DNA of 45,120 bases, from the NCBI GenBank assembly GCA_045805565.1, contig JBJMKZ010000033.1, forward strand, positions 1 through 45,120, written 5' to 3'. The translations under genes were made by a program, and so were the position numbers. Under the pieces are notes generated by a model. The model did no database searches. It had not been told where the DNA came from and saw nothing but the letters and a program-made list of their open reading frames with translations. Below, piece by piece: positions 42,928 to 45,120 of this stretch (the stretch's first letter is position 1; the number at the start of each line of letters is the position of its first letter). The DNA comes from DATAEY01 sp045805565. Lineage in GTDB: Bacteria > Actinomycetota > Thermoleophilia > Solirubrobacterales > Solirubrobacteraceae.

Positions 42928-44079
42928 TCAGGGGCTGCGCACGCCGTCCATAACTGTGAACGGCGGATTCAGAGGGCTTCCCGTGGCTTGGAACGACAGT
43001 ACGTAGGTGAGTGACTCCTCCAAGCTGAACGCAGTTCCGGGGTAGGGGGAGCTTCCAAACGCTGTCTGGCTGTCGGCCTGCACGGTCATCTCGCAGCGCG
43101 CGCCCCAACTACCGAGGTCCGGCGACTGCAGCGGGTACTCGTAGACGCTGTCCCCATGCGAGGTCTGATAGAGCTGGGCGATCTCCGAGTCCATCAGGCC
43201 CCTCTCGTAGACCGCGACCAGTCCCTGGGCGCCCTTGAAGGGGTGGCTGTTGGCGGCGCCGACCGCGGCCTGGAAGGTCCCCGGATTCGCCGGCCACGGC
43301 TCGGTGATCGGCTGCTGCGAGATGTTGGCGCCGTTGATGAACAGCGCCGCGGTGGCGTTGGCGGGATCGGCCCGCAGAGCCCACATGAACCAGGTGTCCC
43401 CAGGGGGCGCGGCGGCGGGCCAGGTGATGACCTGGCCGTCGTCCCCGCTGGGCAGCCATTTGACGTCGCGGCTGGCCACCACCACGCGCAGGTTGGGACG
43501 ATTGTTGTCCCCGGCCGAGCTTCCAAACAGCGTGTGTTCGGCGGGTCCACCCGAGTCCCAGCGGGCCCAGCCCACGAAGGTTCGCGCGCTAGTGCCGACG
43601 AACGGGTTATACGACGATCCGATCCCGTCGTTCGCACCGTCGAACAGCGTCGCGGTGGCGTCCGGGTAATCGGTGGGGCCGTCGGGATAGGCGCCGACCG
43701 TGACTCCCCCGAGCGGTGTCCCGTCGTGTCCGTTCCCCGAGCGGTCGGCGACCCCGCCGGCGCTCCCGAGTGTCCAGAACAGCGACGGTGCGAGGCCAAG
43801 CGCGGTGGTGATGTACGCCTCGACCGAGTGCGGGGATGCCGGCGACGTGACGGTCGTGGTTTCCGGCGCCGTCCCGTGGGGGGTCATCCACGTGAACGTG
43901 ACACCAGGTCCGATTACCGTCAGGGCGGCGGGCACCCTCGCACTGAAGGTCAGCTTCTGCGCCTGCGGATAAGGGTCCGTCCCGATATTTCCGTGCTCGA
44001 ACCCGCAGCCCGCGAACCCCACCAGCAGCGCCACGGCGAGCACCAGGATTGGAACGAGGACCCAGAAGGCGTCGGCCAT
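42928..44079 (-). CDS. Lipoprotein with LamG/concanavalin-like domain
   Basis: The 383-residue product begins MADAFWVLVPILVLAVALLV then GFAG-C25, a lipoprotein signal. A Fn3/Ig-like segment follows (residues about 40–100). The LamG-type jelly roll spans about 100–300: SGNGHDGTPLGGVTVGAYPD, RTFVGWARWD, LRVVVASRDVKW, WFMWALRADPANATAALFIN, and GLVAVYERGLMDSEIAQLYQ, the typical last strand. Members bind carbohydrate or proteins at the cell surface. The end (YVLSFQATGSPLNPPF) may be a further beta domain. It is probably in one operon with the 860-residue protein. Confidence 0.85.
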   Translation of the reverse strand: MADAFWVLVPILVLAVALLVGFAGCGFEHGNIGTDPYPQAQKLTFSARVPAALTVIGPGVTFTWMTPHGTAPETTTVTSPASPHSVEAYITTALGLAPSLFWTLGSAGGVADRSGNGHDGTPLGGVTVGAYPDGPTDYPDATATLFDGANDGIGSSYNPFVGTSARTFVGWARWDSGGPAEHTLFGSSAGDNNRPNLRVVVASRDVKWLPSGDDGQVITWPAAAPPGDTWFMWALRADPANATAALFINGANISQQPITEPWPANPGTFQAAVGAANSHPFKGAQGLVAVYERGLMDSEIAQLYQTSHGDSVYEYPLQSPDLGSWGARCEMTVQADSQTAFGSSPYPGTAFSLEESLTYVLSFQATGSPLNPPFTVMDGVRSP

Positions 44080-44158
44080 GGGCTGTGGCTAGCCTAAGCG
44101 CCAGCGCTAGCAAGGTTCAACCGATCGTCCGGCCGCGTGACCGCACGTCCCCTGCGTG

Positions 44159-44320
44159 CTAGCTGTTCGACACGACCGCCAGGCCGACGCAGAGGGCAAG
44201 CGCGACGATCAGGATGCCCGGGGAGATCGGAGGATTCGCCCACAGCAGCACATAGGCGACCTCGGTGGCGACCAGGAGCCAGAAGGCTCCATGCAGCCCT
44301 AGCAGCAGCCGCCGACTCAT
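44159..44320 (-). CDS. Tiny membrane protein, 53 residues
   Basis: From ATG 44318–44320 the frame reads MSRRLLLGLHGAFWLLVATE, VAYVLLWANPP and ISPGILIVALALCVGLAVV, with two membrane helices joined by a short Pro-rich turn. Lies between the coiled-coil gene and the LamG gene on the same strand. Basic N-terminus and strong hydrophobicity support a real gene. No family recognised. Confidence 0.65.
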   Translation of the reverse strand: MSRRLLLGLHGAFWLLVATEVAYVLLWANPPISPGILIVALALCVGLAVVSNS

Positions 44321-44372
44321 CGGCGTGTGGGCCTCACCGGCCAGGGTGCCGCCGCGCTGACGGCTCGGGCTG

Positions 44373-44861
44373 TCAGGTGGCTAACGGGCAACCGGAGGAG
44401 AGCCTGACCCGCCACCATCCGGCCAGCATGCCCAGAAGGCCGAGGTGGGGGCGCACCTCCCAGCCGCCGCAGCCGGTCTCGCCCACGTCCTCGCGGGTGA
44501 CCCGCGCGAACTTGTAGCGGGCGGGCTCGAGCATCATCCGCTCGACCAACCGGCGGTTTTGCTCCTCGATCTCGGTGCGCTGCGCGAACGCGGCTCGAGC
44601 CTGGCGCAGGCGCTTGGCCAGCTCGTCGCGCAGCTGCTCGAGCTCGCCCAGCGACAGCATCCGGGGCCCACCCCACGAAGCGACCGAGACGTCGATGCCG
44701 GTCCGCGGATAGGCCGAGACCAGGACCTCCCCGAGACCGCGCTCCAGCCTCTCGATCTGCTCGCGCAGCGAGCGCCGGGCGGCGGCCTCGTCGACCTCGA
44801 CCTCGACCGTCGGCAGCGGGCCGAGGGGAGCGGAGGGGACGGGACGATCGAGGACTTCCAT
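44373..44861 (-). CDS. Coiled-coil protein next to the Mce-type permease
   Basis: The 162-residue product (ATG 44859–44861, GGAGG 6 bases upstream) starts MEVLDRPVPSAPLGPLPTVE, followed by long helices: RRSLREQIERLERGLGEVLV, LSLGELEQLRDELAKRLRQA and AQRTEIEEQNRRLVERMML. The end has GETGCGGWEVRPHLGLLGML and a WWRVRLSSGCPL segment. Its start lies within a few bases of the permease stop (44,864), so both are coupled. From memory, similar proteins sit beside mlaE/mce genes in Thermoleophilia; a role in that lipid-transport system is inference. Confidence 0.82.
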   Translation of the reverse strand: MEVLDRPVPSAPLGPLPTVEVEVDEAAARRSLREQIERLERGLGEVLVSAYPRTGIDVSVASWGGPRMLSLGELEQLRDELAKRLRQARAAFAQRTEIEEQNRRLVERMMLEPARYKFARVTREDVGETGCGGWEVRPHLGLLGMLAGWWRVRLSSGCPLAT

Positions 44862-44863
44862 GG

Positions 44864-45120
44864 TCAACCTCCAATCGGCGCCCGCGGGTTGGCGCCCCAG
44901 AAGAGCTGTGTGCCCAGCATCCCGATCAGGTGCACCAGGACGATGTTGAGGACCATCGACTTGGCGGTGGCGGTGCCCACCCCGACCGGCCCACCACCGG
45001 CGTTGTAGCCGTAGTAGCAGCCCACCAGCACGATCGCGGTGGCCATCACCATGCCCTTGATCACGCTGTAGAGCAGGTCGGGCGGGTTCTGGAACATCCA
45101 GAAGATCAAAAAGTAGCCGC
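44864..45120 (-). CDS. MlaE/YrbE-type ABC permease, C-terminal part (cut by window)
   Basis: The visible 85 residues begin inside a helix, YFLIFWMFQNPPDLLYSVIK, then GMVMATAIVLVGCYYGYNAG and GGPVGVGTATAKSMVLNIVL, ending GMLGTQLFWGANPRAPIGG. The block YYGYxAxGGPVGVGxATAxS is diagnostic for the MlaE family, the membrane part of Mce/Mla lipid importers. Actinobacteria usually carry two such permeases followed by mce genes; these would lie beyond the right edge. No start is visible. Confidence 0.95.
   Translation of the reverse strand, partial: GYFLIFWMFQNPPDLLYSVIKGMVMATAIVLVGCYYGYNAGGGPVGVGTATAKSMVLNIVLVHLIGMLGTQLFWGANPRAPIGG

Overview
The window is high-GC DNA from what looks like a soil actinobacterium of the class Thermoleophilia (Solirubrobacterales-like). 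That placement is inference. It rests on very high third-position GC, frequent GTG starts, possible leaderless promoters, the order mutM–grx–recO–ppdK–dgt–dnaG–tRNA-Asn, and an MlaE/YrbE permease of Mce type at the right edge. Several frameshifts and truncations could be real decay or assembly errors in a draft or metagenomic contig.

Left part (1–11,600) is conserved chromosome: the end of a DUF1059 protein, formamidopyrimidine-DNA glycosylase, a glutaredoxin, RecO, pyruvate phosphate dikinase, a dGTPase-like HD hydrolase, primase and tRNA-Asn. After these come a GT1 glycosyltransferase, a conserved protein that seems to start at ATA, a short-chain dehydrogenase and a thioredoxin-fold lipoprotein.

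Middle part (11,680–27,350) is accessory and partly decayed. It opens with an intact CAT-anticodon tRNA, a strong terminator and a phage-type gene fused into a broken acyl-CoA dehydrogenase. It holds two DHFR/RibD-like reductases, a methyltransferase, a double VOC protein, a secreted protein with a frameshift after its signal peptide, and a beta-carbonic anhydrase flanked by direct repeats. Further right are repair genes (standalone LigD-type polymerase, exonuclease III), an Asp-box propeller, a DUF1801 protein, a STAS protein, a Vps62-like protein, a sigma factor with a damaged N-terminus and trmO. It closes with a 116-bp copy of part of a downstream methyltransferase gene beside the 3' fragment of a tRNA-Ile(GAT), followed by a terminator. 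This looks like an integration or recombination scar.

Region 27,444–33,116 is the most unusual part. On the minus strand, a CmoA-like SAM enzyme is coupled by a GTGA overlap to a PaaK/CapK-type adenylate-forming enzyme. Next comes a second methyltransferase that overlaps a second, paralogous PaaK/CapK-type enzyme. A third methyltransferase diverges on the plus strand, and it is the source of the 116-bp copy. I cannot name the product.

Right part (33,100–45,120) has small lipoprotein and membrane genes, a CDF-like membrane protein, and a tight five-gene operon (OsmC-like protein, NrtA/SsuA-type ABC importer, FAD monooxygenase) probably for uptake and oxidation of an unknown small molecule. 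A minus-strand series then runs from the MlaE permease through a coiled-coil protein and a tiny membrane protein to a LamG lipoprotein and an 860-residue protein ending in two thioredoxin folds that lack a CxxC pair.
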